Positions 8,321 to 16,830 of a DNA stretch of 64,000 nucleotides are shown one piece after another. The translations under genes were made by a program, and so were the position numbers. Below the pieces are notes generated by a model, which worked only from the letters and a program-made list of their open reading frames with translations, had not been told where the DNA came from and made no database searches. Position 1 is the first letter of the stretch; each line of letters opens with the position of its first letter. The DNA lies in NCBI RefSeq assembly GCF_000797465.1, contig NZ_JSWG01000009.1, positions 186,001 through 250,000 on the forward strand. Reading direction: 5' to 3'. The DNA is from Psychroserpens jangbogonensis. Lineage in GTDB: Bacteria > Bacteroidota > Bacteroidia > Flavobacteriales > Flavobacteriaceae.

Positions 8321-10438
8321 ATGTTTAAGCTTTTATTTAAGTCCTTTTTGTTTATTACGTTAATTTTAATTGTATGTTTTGCTGCATTGTATTTAAATCC
8401 ACAGTACAATACTCATTATCTAAAGTCTATCAAGTTAAAGTTAAAGAAACTCAATAAAGTTGAAGGGAGAAAAATTGTTATCATAGGAGGAAGTAATGCT
8501 TGTTTTGGTATTGATAGCGATTTAATGGAAAACACACTTGGTATTCCGGTTGTAAATACAAGTTTACATGCATCTCTTGGCCCTAAATTTTGGATTGAAT
8601 ACGTTAAGAATGATTTGAAAGAAGGAGATATATTAATTATGTCATCAGAATTTGGGATGCTATCCAAAAAAGGCTGGTATGGAACAAAAAGTAATGCAGT
8701 TCCATTCACTATTTTATTCACACCTTCAAAATTACATATATTATTTACTGATTATTCTCTTTTTAAAAACACCATCGTTGGGATTTTTGAGACTATAAAA
8801 TCTTATTGGAAAGAATATCCATTTAAACCAACTACACGCCAAACAGCTTTCGATTTTAGGTCATTTGATAGTGATAATATAAAAGCAGATTTTCTAAATA
8901 AAACGTATACTAAAAAAGTACCAGTCAAAGAGTTAATATTTCACGAAAACTACACTTCTTGGGAAAAACTAAAAAGTGAAAAGAAATATTTTGATTCTAA
9001 AAACATTAAATTTTATATGACATTACCTTCAGCACTAGATGAAGCATTCAAAATCAAAAATACTACTGAATTTATTAAGGCTGTTAGTGAATATAGTGAA
9101 ATCCCAATCCTGAACAACAATTACGATTATTTTTTTAAAAGAAAATACTTTTTTGATTCTGAATATCACTTAAACTATACTGGAAGAAGATACAGAACAA
9201 AACAACTAATTAATGACATTAAGGAAGATATATTAAAAAACAAACCTATTTCAGAAAAACAAAAGATTATACTATCGGAGGCTAGTTTTGAAAGAATAGA
9301 ACTAGACCAAATGAAAATGAATTACAAAATAAAAATAAAACGTTTTGGTAAAGATTCAATAACCATTGGGCCTGAGGTTAATGATAAAGTTGGGTTTTTG
9401 AAGTATAAAACTGAATTAAAAGATTATTCTGGGTATCTCATTAAAATAAAAGTTAAATGTAAACCAGATGTATTAGAGAAATTAAAATTCAGAGGCGCTG
9501 CGGAATATGATTTTGATAATAAAAACTCTGTAGCAGATAACATTCATGTTTTATGTAAAAACCTTTCTAAAACAATCACAGCTTCAAATGACAATAGCTA
9601 TAGTTCCATAGGAATTACTTTTGATGCTGGAGATTTGAAAATGGATGATACTTTTACAATATTGGATGTTCATCTCATTAAAGGAGCACAATTTACTTGC
9701 GATAATGTATTAAAATATGACAGTAGGCCAGAATATATTATTAAGCCTTCGGTTAAAGAGATTATTTTTAAATATAAAAGTATTGTTATCCAAAACATTA
9801 AAGTAAAGGATGTAATGAATTTAAATTCAAAAATTGAATTAAAAGTTAATGACAAATATTTAATTAAATTTAAGTCAGATTCATTGTACTTATATGATTT
9901 TTATCTTGACAAGCTACTTTTAAAACAAAAAATTAATTCTCCTTTAAGATTTTTAAATAGTAAAAATTATGAATTAGAATTGAATATAGATGATTTAATA
10001 AAAGAAAAAGCCGTTATAGGGTCAAGTAAAAAAAGCAATTCTTTGAAGGAACAGTTTATTAATACAGAAAAAATATTGACCAATCCATTTAAATTCAATG
10101 AGGCAATAAAAATAAATGAAATAGGTTATTTCTGTGAACAAAAAGGGAACTATAATTTTATATTTCAATTAGATAACAATTCTCTTTATAAAGAACTTGA
10201 AAACTTTACTGGATACATAAAATATTATAATGATGATATAGATGAACAAAACAAACACGTTACTAGTTTTCCTTTAAAATATATTGAATTTGAGGGACAC
10301 AAGTATATATCTGTAGCTATCAAAATTGATAACATAAATCTGTCAAAACTTGATTTCTTCTTTATTAAGAAAAACCCTAAAGAAGTCTCTAAGATTTATA
10401 TAGCTAAAGATTTAAAACTAATAAAGAATGATAGATAG
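8321..10438 (+). CDS. SGNH/DHHW-like membrane-anchored protein, large form (copy 1)
   Basis: The 705-residue protein has one N-terminal membrane segment (about 8-25) and then a likely periplasmic SGNH-type domain: VIIGGSNACFG with Ser58, and a C-terminal His283 in EYHLNYTG. The Asp expected three residues before the His is Ser280, with Asp279 one position further away. Residues about 310-590 are a beta-rich insertion absent from the two sister proteins. The last 110 or so residues match the C-termini of both sisters. I start at 8321 (MFKLLFKS), 10 nt after the MBOAT stop; an upstream in-frame start lies inside the MBOAT gene. It is probably the partner of MBOAT copy 1. Confidence 0.8.
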   Translation: MFKLLFKSFLFITLILIVCFAALYLNPQYNTHYLKSIKLKLKKLNKVEGRKIVIIGGSNACFGIDSDLMENTLGIPVVNTSLHASLGPKFWIEYVKNDLKEGDILIMSSEFGMLSKKGWYGTKSNAVPFTILFTPSKLHILFTDYSLFKNTIVGIFETIKSYWKEYPFKPTTRQTAFDFRSFDSDNIKADFLNKTYTKKVPVKELIFHENYTSWEKLKSEKKYFDSKNIKFYMTLPSALDEAFKIKNTTEFIKAVSEYSEIPILNNNYDYFFKRKYFFDSEYHLNYTGRRYRTKQLINDIKEDILKNKPISEKQKIILSEASFERIELDQMKMNYKIKIKRFGKDSITIGPEVNDKVGFLKYKTELKDYSGYLIKIKVKCKPDVLEKLKFRGAAEYDFDNKNSVADNIHVLCKNLSKTITASNDNSYSSIGITFDAGDLKMDDTFTILDVHLIKGAQFTCDNVLKYDSRPEYIIKPSVKEIIFKYKSIVIQNIKVKDVMNLNSKIELKVNDKYLIKFKSDSLYLYDFYLDKLLLKQKINSPLRFLNSKNYELELNIDDLIKEKAVIGSSKKSNSLKEQFINTEKILTNPFKFNEAIKINEIGYFCEQKGNYNFIFQLDNNSLYKELENFTGYIKYYNDDIDEQNKHVTSFPLKYIEFEGHKYISVAIKIDNINLSKLDFFFIKKNPKEVSKIYIAKDLKLIKNDR

Positions 10439-10457
10439 TAACCATTTGTAAGGCTTA

Positions 10458-10514
10458 ATGTTCAAGTGTGTCAAATCAGCCACTAAAGACAGGAAGCCTT
10501 TAGGTTATTTTTAA
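10458..10514 (+). pseudogene. cysD: Relic of cysD 3' end in front of the second MBOAT gene
   Basis: Read in the frame of 10458, the gap between the first SGNH gene and the second MBOAT gene gives KSATKDRKPLGYF followed by TAA. The genuine CysD ends ESAMEDRKRQGYF followed by TAA; 8 of these 13 residues and the stop match, and the conserved bases continue past the stop into the MBOAT leader. The homologous part is about 10470-10514. It indicates that this MBOAT gene once directly followed cysD and that the first MBOAT-SGNH pair entered between them later, or that the pair was duplicated together with the cysD tail. Confidence 0.75.
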
Positions 10515-10532
10515 AAACCCACCTCAAAAAGT

Positions 10533-11975
10533 ATGTTTTTTAATTCGTTAGAATTTGCAATATTTTTCCCTATAGTATTCATACTTTATTGGTTAGTTTC
10601 TCAAAAGCTTTTTTTAAGAAACCTTCTTATTTTAATTGCCAGTTATGTCTTTTATGGATGGTGGGATTGGCGTTTTTTATTCCTGATAGTCATAAGTTCT
10701 ATTGTAGATTTTATAGTGGGCCAAAAACTACATAAGACAGAGAATCTTCAGAAGCGAAAAGGCTTATTAATAATTAGTTTAATTGTGAACCTTGGCTTTT
10801 TAATTTATTTTAAATACACGAACTTTTTTATTGAGTCGTTTGTAGATTCATTTAGATTATTTGGTAAACAACTAGAGGTGTCTACGTTAAACATTATACT
10901 TCCTGTAGGGATTAGTTTTTACACATTTCAAACCTTAAGTTATACAATAGATATTTATAGAAAGCAATTAAAACCAACGAAAGATTGGTTAGCTTTTTTC
11001 TCATTTGTAGCATTTTTTCCACAATTAGTTGCTGGACCAATAGAGAGGGCATCTCATTTATTACCTCAATTTTATAAGACTTATAAATTTAATTACAACT
11101 TAGTAAAATCAGGTTTGTTATTAATGGCATTTGGGTTATTTAAAAAGATGGTGATTGCGGATCGTGCTGCAATTTTGGTAAATCAGGTGTATAATAATCC
11201 AACAGATTATTATGGTTACGAAACGATATTAGCAACGGTACTGTTTGCATTCCAGATTTATTGTGATTTTTCAGGATATTCAGACATTGCAATTGGAATT
11301 GCCAGAACCATGGGATTTGATTTGATGAAGAATTTTGACAGTCCGTATTTCTCAAAATCTATTACAGAGTTCTGGAGACGATGGCATATCTCCCTTTCAA
11401 CATGGTTTAGAGATTATGTTTATATTCCATTAGGTGGAAGCCGAAACGGGACATACAGAACTTACGCTAATTTGTTTATCGTGTTTTTAGTAAGTGGTCT
11501 TTGGCATGGGGCAGCAATGACTTTTGTGGTTTGGGGAGCGATTCATGGTGTATTTATTGTTATTGAAAAGGCACTAACAAAATTGAGGATGGCCATATTT
11601 AAAAAGAGCAAAGCTTTAAACTACCTTATAGCCTTGCCATTTACTTTTTTCATTGTGTGTTTTGCTTGGGTATTTTTTAGAGCCAATTCATTTAAAGATG
11701 CCGTTATAATTATTAGTAATTCATTTCAAATATCAGAAACTGGCAATCTATTTAGTCTTGGACTAAAGAAGTCGGAGTTTAATCTATTATTTGTTATGAT
11801 AGTGTTGTTATTAGTTTTTGAAATTATTCATAAACGCTTTGAGGTAACTCATGTTTTAAATAAAACCTATTTACCAATACGATGGAGTTTTTATTTAGTT
11901 ATAGTGTTTTGCATTTTAATTTTTGGCATTTACGGAGAAAACACAGTGAAAGAATTTATATATTTTCAATTTTAA
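10533..11975 (+). CDS. MBOAT family O-acyltransferase (AlgI-like), copy 2
   Basis: The 480-residue paralogue of the first MBOAT has the same landmarks: PVGISFYTFQ, FWRRWHISLSTWFRDY and GLWHGAAMTF with its invariant His. The first 340 residues are nearly identical at protein level to copy 1, but many third codon positions differ, so the duplication is not recent or the copies come from different lineages. The C-terminal 140 residues diverge and converge again only at the final EFIYFQF. It is 3 nt upstream of the second SGNH gene, its likely periplasmic partner, and is preceded by a cysD-tail relic. Confidence 0.93.
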   Translation: MFFNSLEFAIFFPIVFILYWLVSQKLFLRNLLILIASYVFYGWWDWRFLFLIVISSIVDFIVGQKLHKTENLQKRKGLLIISLIVNLGFLIYFKYTNFFIESFVDSFRLFGKQLEVSTLNIILPVGISFYTFQTLSYTIDIYRKQLKPTKDWLAFFSFVAFFPQLVAGPIERASHLLPQFYKTYKFNYNLVKSGLLLMAFGLFKKMVIADRAAILVNQVYNNPTDYYGYETILATVLFAFQIYCDFSGYSDIAIGIARTMGFDLMKNFDSPYFSKSITEFWRRWHISLSTWFRDYVYIPLGGSRNGTYRTYANLFIVFLVSGLWHGAAMTFVVWGAIHGVFIVIEKALTKLRMAIFKKSKALNYLIALPFTFFIVCFAWVFFRANSFKDAVIIISNSFQISETGNLFSLGLKKSEFNLLFVMIVLLLVFEIIHKRFEVTHVLNKTYLPIRWSFYLVIVFCILIFGIYGENTVKEFIYFQF

Positions 11976-11978
11976 GGG

Positions 11979-13382
11979 ATGAAGAGGTTTGTTTTAAAGG
12001 TGATTTTATTTTTTATACTTATTCTGCTTTCACTAAGTGTTATAGATAGACATTTCATTAATCCAGATAGATTTAACGGTGTAGTTAAAGAATTTAATAA
12101 ATCAATTGAAACAAATGTTGAAGAATCCATCCTATTTGTAGGTAGTTCTAGAAGTTTTTGCACGTTTAACCCAGCGGTATTTGATTTCTATTTAGGAGGA
12201 CAAAGTTTCAATTTATCTTCTAGTAGCCAATTATTAAATACCTCGAAGTTTTTAATTGAAGAAAATATTGACAAAACAGATTACAAATTAATAGTTTTAA
12301 ATTTCTCAAGAGGCTTAGTTGTATTACCTCAAACAAAAGACACCTTAAAATTTGTGAAAAGTGTGTTTTTTCAAAATATAGTTTATGATAATTACAGGCT
12401 TTCTATAAATAAAATAAAATCAAATTTAGATGGGAAACTTTTATCGTCTTTAAGCCCAACATATAGAAATCATTCAAAATGGGATTCTGTTCTGTTTGGG
12501 GACAAAAAGAAACTGCCATTTATATATAATAAAAGAGATGTTACATTCAGTAATAACGGCTTTACAACCAGTAATATTTTACCCAACAATAATATTTTGG
12601 AAAAGGGACAAATTTTGAAAAAACCATATAATGAAGTATTGGTAAATTCAAAATTTAATGGAAAAGTGAATGCTGAAGAAATTGAATTTATCACCTCTAT
12701 CAAAAAAATAATTAATGAGAGTAATAGTAAATTACTTGTTACTACCTCACCATCAATTAGAGATTATAATCATAATTTAGAATATTATGAAAAATTTGAA
12801 ACTAAAATGGATTCTTTAGGGATTAACTACCTTAACCTTAACAAACATGTTGCTGAAATAAAATTAAAACCATTTGATTTCTATGATCAAAATCATTTGA
12901 CATACAACGGAAGTATAAAGGTGTCAGAATACCTTTCTAAGTATATTAAAGAAAAGTATAAATTTAACTTCAGTAAAAGTAAAGATTGTGAAAATATAAC
13001 TTGCCATCTATATAATAACCTAGATTCAGCTAAATCTATATTAGATACTTCTTTTGATTTTAATGATGAACTTAGAATTAGTAAAATAAAATACTTTAAT
13101 GAATTAAAAGATCAATATGTATTTGTTTTAGAAGGACAAGAAGGAGTTGAACATTACAATGATTATGTTGGATATGTAAGATATTACAATACAAGTTTAG
13201 ATGATAAAAATAAAACCGTTGAAAGTTTTCAATTAAGGAGCGTCAACGTTTTGAATAAGAAATATTTCATAAATAGAATTATTATACCAAATCCTGACAT
13301 ATTAAAGTTTGATATTTTTTTTATTAGGAAAAAAGACAAAAAAGTATCCAAATTATTTTCAATAAAAAATTTAAACTTATGA
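11979..13382 (+). CDS. SGNH/DHHW-like membrane-anchored protein, copy 2
   Basis: The 467-residue protein has an N-terminal membrane anchor (about 5-22), then LFVGSSRSFC with candidate nucleophile Ser57, and DQNHLTYNG with Asp303 and His306 forming the DxxH motif of SGNH hydrolases. SIRDYNHNLEYYE near 260 is shared with copy 3. About 110 C-terminal residues (GYVRYYN, FDIFFIRKK) form a domain shared by all three copies. It follows its MBOAT by 3 nt, an AlgI/AlgJ-like pairing, so it probably transfers or removes acyl groups on a glycan in the periplasm (inference). Confidence 0.82.
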   Translation: MKRFVLKVILFFILILLSLSVIDRHFINPDRFNGVVKEFNKSIETNVEESILFVGSSRSFCTFNPAVFDFYLGGQSFNLSSSSQLLNTSKFLIEENIDKTDYKLIVLNFSRGLVVLPQTKDTLKFVKSVFFQNIVYDNYRLSINKIKSNLDGKLLSSLSPTYRNHSKWDSVLFGDKKKLPFIYNKRDVTFSNNGFTTSNILPNNNILEKGQILKKPYNEVLVNSKFNGKVNAEEIEFITSIKKIINESNSKLLVTTSPSIRDYNHNLEYYEKFETKMDSLGINYLNLNKHVAEIKLKPFDFYDQNHLTYNGSIKVSEYLSKYIKEKYKFNFSKSKDCENITCHLYNNLDSAKSILDTSFDFNDELRISKIKYFNELKDQYVFVLEGQEGVEHYNDYVGYVRYYNTSLDDKNKTVESFQLRSVNVLNKKYFINRIIIPNPDILKFDIFFIRKKDKKVSKLFSIKNLNL

Positions 13383-13510
13383 TGTTTTTAAACGTGTAAG
13401 AAAATTTAGAATTATATTGAAGTGTTAGCGATTTACTTTATTGATTGTAAGTTGCATGTATATTAGTCCTAGTGATATATGGAGAAAACGTTACCAAGTT
13501 GTTGATCTAA
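13382..13510 (+). pseudogene. Relic of a third, deleted MBOAT gene
   Basis: The gap before the third SGNH gene carries MBOAT remains. In the frame of 13451-13510 it reads VACILVLVIYGENVTK, which aligns with VFCILIFGIYGENTVK at the C-terminus of MBOAT copy 2 with 10 of 16 identical, ending at TAA 13508-13510 just before the SGNH ATG. Just upstream, 13429-13449 reads RFTLLIV, matching the preceding MBOAT segment after a one-base frameshift near 13450. At 13382 an ATG overlapping the previous stop gives MFLN, similar to the MBOAT start MFFN, but this 5' part is weak. Nearly all of the central gene is gone. Confidence 0.65.
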
Positions 13511-13517
13511 TTAAATA

Positions 13518-14951
13518 ATGAAAAAGCTAATCATAAAATCAATATTACTCTCTTTGGTTACGCTTCTCTTTATCAAGTTAGGTGAGAAATACTTTATTAA
13601 AGAAAATAGATTTAATTATGCGAACTATAAATTTAATGAACTGAATAAGGTTTTAGAATTTGATTTAATTTTTTTCGGAAGCTCTAAAAGTTATTGTGCA
13701 TATAACCCAGCAATTTTTCAAAACAATCTTAATGTTAACACTTTTAATTTAGCTGGACAAGATCAAACACTTGATGTTACAAGTTTTGTTATTGAAGAAG
13801 CCTTAAAGAAAAGCAAACCTAAATTAATCATTGTTGATGTTGCAGAATCGATGTTTTTTATAAAAGAATCTGATAGCATTTTTACCAACAGAAAATCGCT
13901 TCAGTTTCCGACATATGACAATTATGGCCTTTCATTTAATAAAATAACACACCTCAAAAGCATATACAAAGGTGAGCGTTTTTTTTATGCAACCAGTCCA
14001 ATAATTAGGAACCATGGGAAATGGATGGATGTTTTTAATTGCAATTATAAGAAGAGCTACCTAGAAGATAAGAATAATATTTTCCTGTCCAACAATGGAT
14101 ATATAGGTACGCTACAGTATTTAAGCAATAGTGACCTTAAAGAAGCTGAAGACCTTGATCAAGCTACTAATAAATTATTAAAAACAGAAAACCCTAAGGT
14201 TGGTGAAAAAGAAATCGAGATACTAAAGAATATCAAAAACATAGCCGACAAACACGACGTTGATATTTTATTTATTTCAACACCAACAATTAGAGATTAC
14301 AATACGAATCTCTCCTTTTATGAAGATTTAGAACAAGTGTTTCAGGATATTAACACAAACTATCTTAACCTTTATAAGGAGTTTGACAATATTTTAGAGC
14401 CTAAAGATTTTAAAGACATTGTTCATTTAAATTATACTGGTGGATCTAAAACATCACAACACCTAGCTGAGTATTTAAAAAGCAACTATGACTTAACATC
14501 TACAATGGCTAGTTCAAATAGTAGTTTAAATAATAATATCACCTACCATTTACTGTCCAATTTGGAACATGTAAATAAAATAATTGACAGCTCATTTGAA
14601 TTTAATAAAGAAATTAAATTAAACGAATTAGGATATTTTGAAGAAGGTGATAATAGATTTGTTTTTTTAATGAAATTAGAAGGCAATCTTTTCAAAGAAA
14701 ATGAGTTGGATAAGTATACTGGATTTGTAAGATATTATAAAGGAGAGATAACTGAAGATAATAAAAACGTGAATGGCTTTCCCTTAAAGGTTATAGATAT
14801 TAACAAAGATAAGTTTATATTTGCTCGAGTCTTAATTGATACATCAGTGATTTCAAAATTTGATGTGTTTTTTTTAGATAAAGAGACTAAAAAAGCCTCA
14901 AAATTCTTGACTATAAAAGATTTAAAATTTATAAAAAATGCAAATTTATAA
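13518..14951 (+). CDS. SGNH/DHHW-like membrane-anchored protein, copy 3
   Basis: The 477-residue protein is a close sister of copy 2: membrane anchor at about 5-20, IFFGSSKSYC with Ser56, TIRDYNTNLSFYE near 260, DIVHLNYTG with Asp300 and His303, and the shared C-terminal domain (YTGFVRYYK, KFDVFFLDKE). It has no intact MBOAT of its own; only a relic precedes it. It could use one of the two remaining MBOATs. Its 3' end overlaps the cysN start by 14 nt, so cysN translation is coupled to this gene rather than to cysD. Confidence 0.82.
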   Translation: MKKLIIKSILLSLVTLLFIKLGEKYFIKENRFNYANYKFNELNKVLEFDLIFFGSSKSYCAYNPAIFQNNLNVNTFNLAGQDQTLDVTSFVIEEALKKSKPKLIIVDVAESMFFIKESDSIFTNRKSLQFPTYDNYGLSFNKITHLKSIYKGERFFYATSPIIRNHGKWMDVFNCNYKKSYLEDKNNIFLSNNGYIGTLQYLSNSDLKEAEDLDQATNKLLKTENPKVGEKEIEILKNIKNIADKHDVDILFISTPTIRDYNTNLSFYEDLEQVFQDINTNYLNLYKEFDNILEPKDFKDIVHLNYTGGSKTSQHLAEYLKSNYDLTSTMASSNSSLNNNITYHLLSNLEHVNKIIDSSFEFNKEIKLNELGYFEEGDNRFVFLMKLEGNLFKENELDKYTGFVRYYKGEITEDNKNVNGFPLKVIDINKDKFIFARVLIDTSVISKFDVFFLDKETKKASKFLTIKDLKFIKNANL

Positions 14952-16194
14952 CAATCAACTATTACGCTTCACTACAGCAGGAAGTGTAGATGATGGAAAA
15001 AGCACATTAATAGGCCGTTTACTTTATGATTCAAAATCAATTTTTGAAGATCAATTGCAAGCAATTGAAAACACAAGTAAAAAGAAAGGACACGATGGAG
15101 TCGATTTAGCGCTTTTTACTGATGGTTTAAAAGATGAAAGAGAACAAGGGATAACAATAGATGTTGCTTATAGGTATTTCACAACACCAAAGCGTAAATT
15201 TATAATTGCTGATACACCAGGTCATATTCAATATACACGAAATATGGTTACTGGAGCATCAACAGCTAATGCGGCAATTATTTTGGTTGATGCACGTCAC
15301 GGTGTAATTGAACAAACAAGACGACATTCATTTATTGCTTCTTTACTGCAGATTCCTCACGTTATTGTTTGTGTGAACAAAATGGATTTGGTGGATTTTT
15401 CAGAAGAAGCTTATAATAAAGTAATTAATGAATTTGAGGAGTTCTCTTCTAAGATGCTTGTTAGAGATGTGCGTTTTATTCCAATTAGCGCTTTATTAGG
15501 TGACAATGTAGTAAATCGATCTAAAAACATGGATTGGTATCAAGGCGCTCCTTTATTACACACCTTAGAGACCATGCATATTAGTAGTGATATTAATAAA
15601 GTAGACACTCGTTTTCCTGTGCAAACCGTTTTAAGACCACAAAATGAAACTCATAGAGATTATCGAGGATATGCAGGAAGAGTTGCTAGTGGTATTCTTA
15701 GAGTTGGAGATGACGTTACAGTCATGCCATCTGGATTTACATCTACTATAAAAAGTATAGACACCTTAGATAAACCATTAGAGGAAGCTTATGCTCCAAT
15801 GTCTGTTTCGGTAACTCTCGAAGATGATATTGATATTAGCAGAGGCGATATGATAGTAAGGTCTAACAACAAACCAGAGGCGTCACAAGATATTGAAGTT
15901 ATGCTATGCTGGCTTCACAAGGATAATGCAAAGCCTAGAGCTAAATATAGTATTAGGCATACTTCAAACGAGCAAAAGGCAATGATTAAAGAGGTGGTCT
16001 ATAAATTCGACATTAACACCTTAGAGAGAAACAGTCATGACAAAGAATTAGGCATGAATGATATATCTAAAGTTAAAATAAGAACAACCAAACCTTTGAT
16101 GATTGATTCTTACAGAGAAAACAGAACTACTGGAAGTATTATTCTTGTAGATGATGCTACAAATGAAACTGTTGCGGCTGGTATGATCGTTTAA
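14938..16194 (+). CDS. cysN: Sulfate adenylyltransferase subunit 1 (GTPase)
   Basis: CysN is the GTPase that drives APS formation by CysD. The 418-residue protein has the translation-factor GTPase motifs: G1 GSVDDGKST at 15-23, G3 DTPGH at 92-96 and G4 NKMD at 147-150, followed by beta-barrel domains. It is shorter than E. coli CysN (about 475 residues), and the ending looks natural. There is no fused CysC domain, consistent with the separate cysC upstream. It is split from cysD by about 8 kb of acyltransferase genes but remains on the same strand with overlapping or tightly spaced genes. Confidence 0.96.
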   Translation: MQIYNNQLLRFTTAGSVDDGKSTLIGRLLYDSKSIFEDQLQAIENTSKKKGHDGVDLALFTDGLKDEREQGITIDVAYRYFTTPKRKFIIADTPGHIQYTRNMVTGASTANAAIILVDARHGVIEQTRRHSFIASLLQIPHVIVCVNKMDLVDFSEEAYNKVINEFEEFSSKMLVRDVRFIPISALLGDNVVNRSKNMDWYQGAPLLHTLETMHISSDINKVDTRFPVQTVLRPQNETHRDYRGYAGRVASGILRVGDDVTVMPSGFTSTIKSIDTLDKPLEEAYAPMSVSVTLEDDIDISRGDMIVRSNNKPEASQDIEVMLCWLHKDNAKPRAKYSIRHTSNEQKAMIKEVVYKFDINTLERNSHDKELGMNDISKVKIRTTKPLMIDSYRENRTTGSIILVDDATNETVAAGMIV

Positions 16195-16213
16195 TTTTTA
16201 AAGCCTTAAAAAA

Positions 16214-16759
16214 ATGAAAAAAGTATTTGTACTGCTATTTACAATGGTATTATTATCATGTCAAAGCGAACCTAATAAGACTAAAAAAGAGACTAATACT
16301 ACTGAGAACAAAGAGCAAGTAACAAAGCCCAAGGTGTTAATACTAGAAATAGATCTAGAAACTTCAGTTCCAGAAGATATGAGGTTAATGTCTATAAATA
16401 CGTTTTTGAATAATGGCCAGTTTATGGACTTGTTAATTACTCAAAAAATAAACGCGAATGAAACGTCTAAAAAAATCCGTTTTGAAATGCCTGAAAACAT
16501 TACACCAGACAACTTCTTAGGGATTTCGTTTGGAACAAAATCGATTAAAGAGGTTAAAATTAAAAGTATCAACCTTTCATTTGGAGATTTAAACTACAAT
16601 ATTCCTTCTGAAGCTGTTTTAGACTTTTTCAAGACTAATAAATTTGTGGATTATGACGAAACTTCAAAAGTTTTTAAAACGAAACGAGTAGATGGGAAGC
16701 ATAATCCAATCTTAATTTTAAGGAAGCTATATATTGATAAGATTCAAGGGATAAAATAG
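16214..16759 (+). CDS. Putative lipoprotein of unknown function
   Basis: The 181-residue protein starts with a type II signal peptide: MKKVFVLLFTMVLLSC with Cys16 as the predicted lipidated residue, followed by a Lys/Thr/Glu-rich linker. The rest (about 40-181) looks like a compact beta-rich domain with no motif I recognise. It sits 20 nt after cysN and before the flippase, so it is probably part of the polysaccharide operon; a role at the outer membrane or periplasm is inferred from the lipobox alone. Confidence 0.75.
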   Translation: MKKVFVLLFTMVLLSCQSEPNKTKKETNTTENKEQVTKPKVLILEIDLETSVPEDMRLMSINTFLNNGQFMDLLITQKINANETSKKIRFEMPENITPDNFLGISFGTKSIKEVKIKSINLSFGDLNYNIPSEAVLDFFKTNKFVDYDETSKVFKTKRVDGKHNPILILRKLYIDKIQGIK

Positions 16760-16830
16760 AACTTAACATCATTGAATAATAACTTCGTTTTACAGAATTA
16801 AAAAGATATTGAAATAGGAGCAGAGGTAAG

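Noticed and set aside
10439-10532. Small real gene of 18 codons before MBOAT copy 2
   Set aside because: Its C-terminal residues match the end of CysD, so it is better explained as a relic than as a gene.
1-14951. Transposon as cause of the relics and module insertions
   Set aside because: I found no transposase, inverted terminal repeats or target duplications near 1-330, 10439-10532 or 13382-13517; homologous recombination or deletion fits better.
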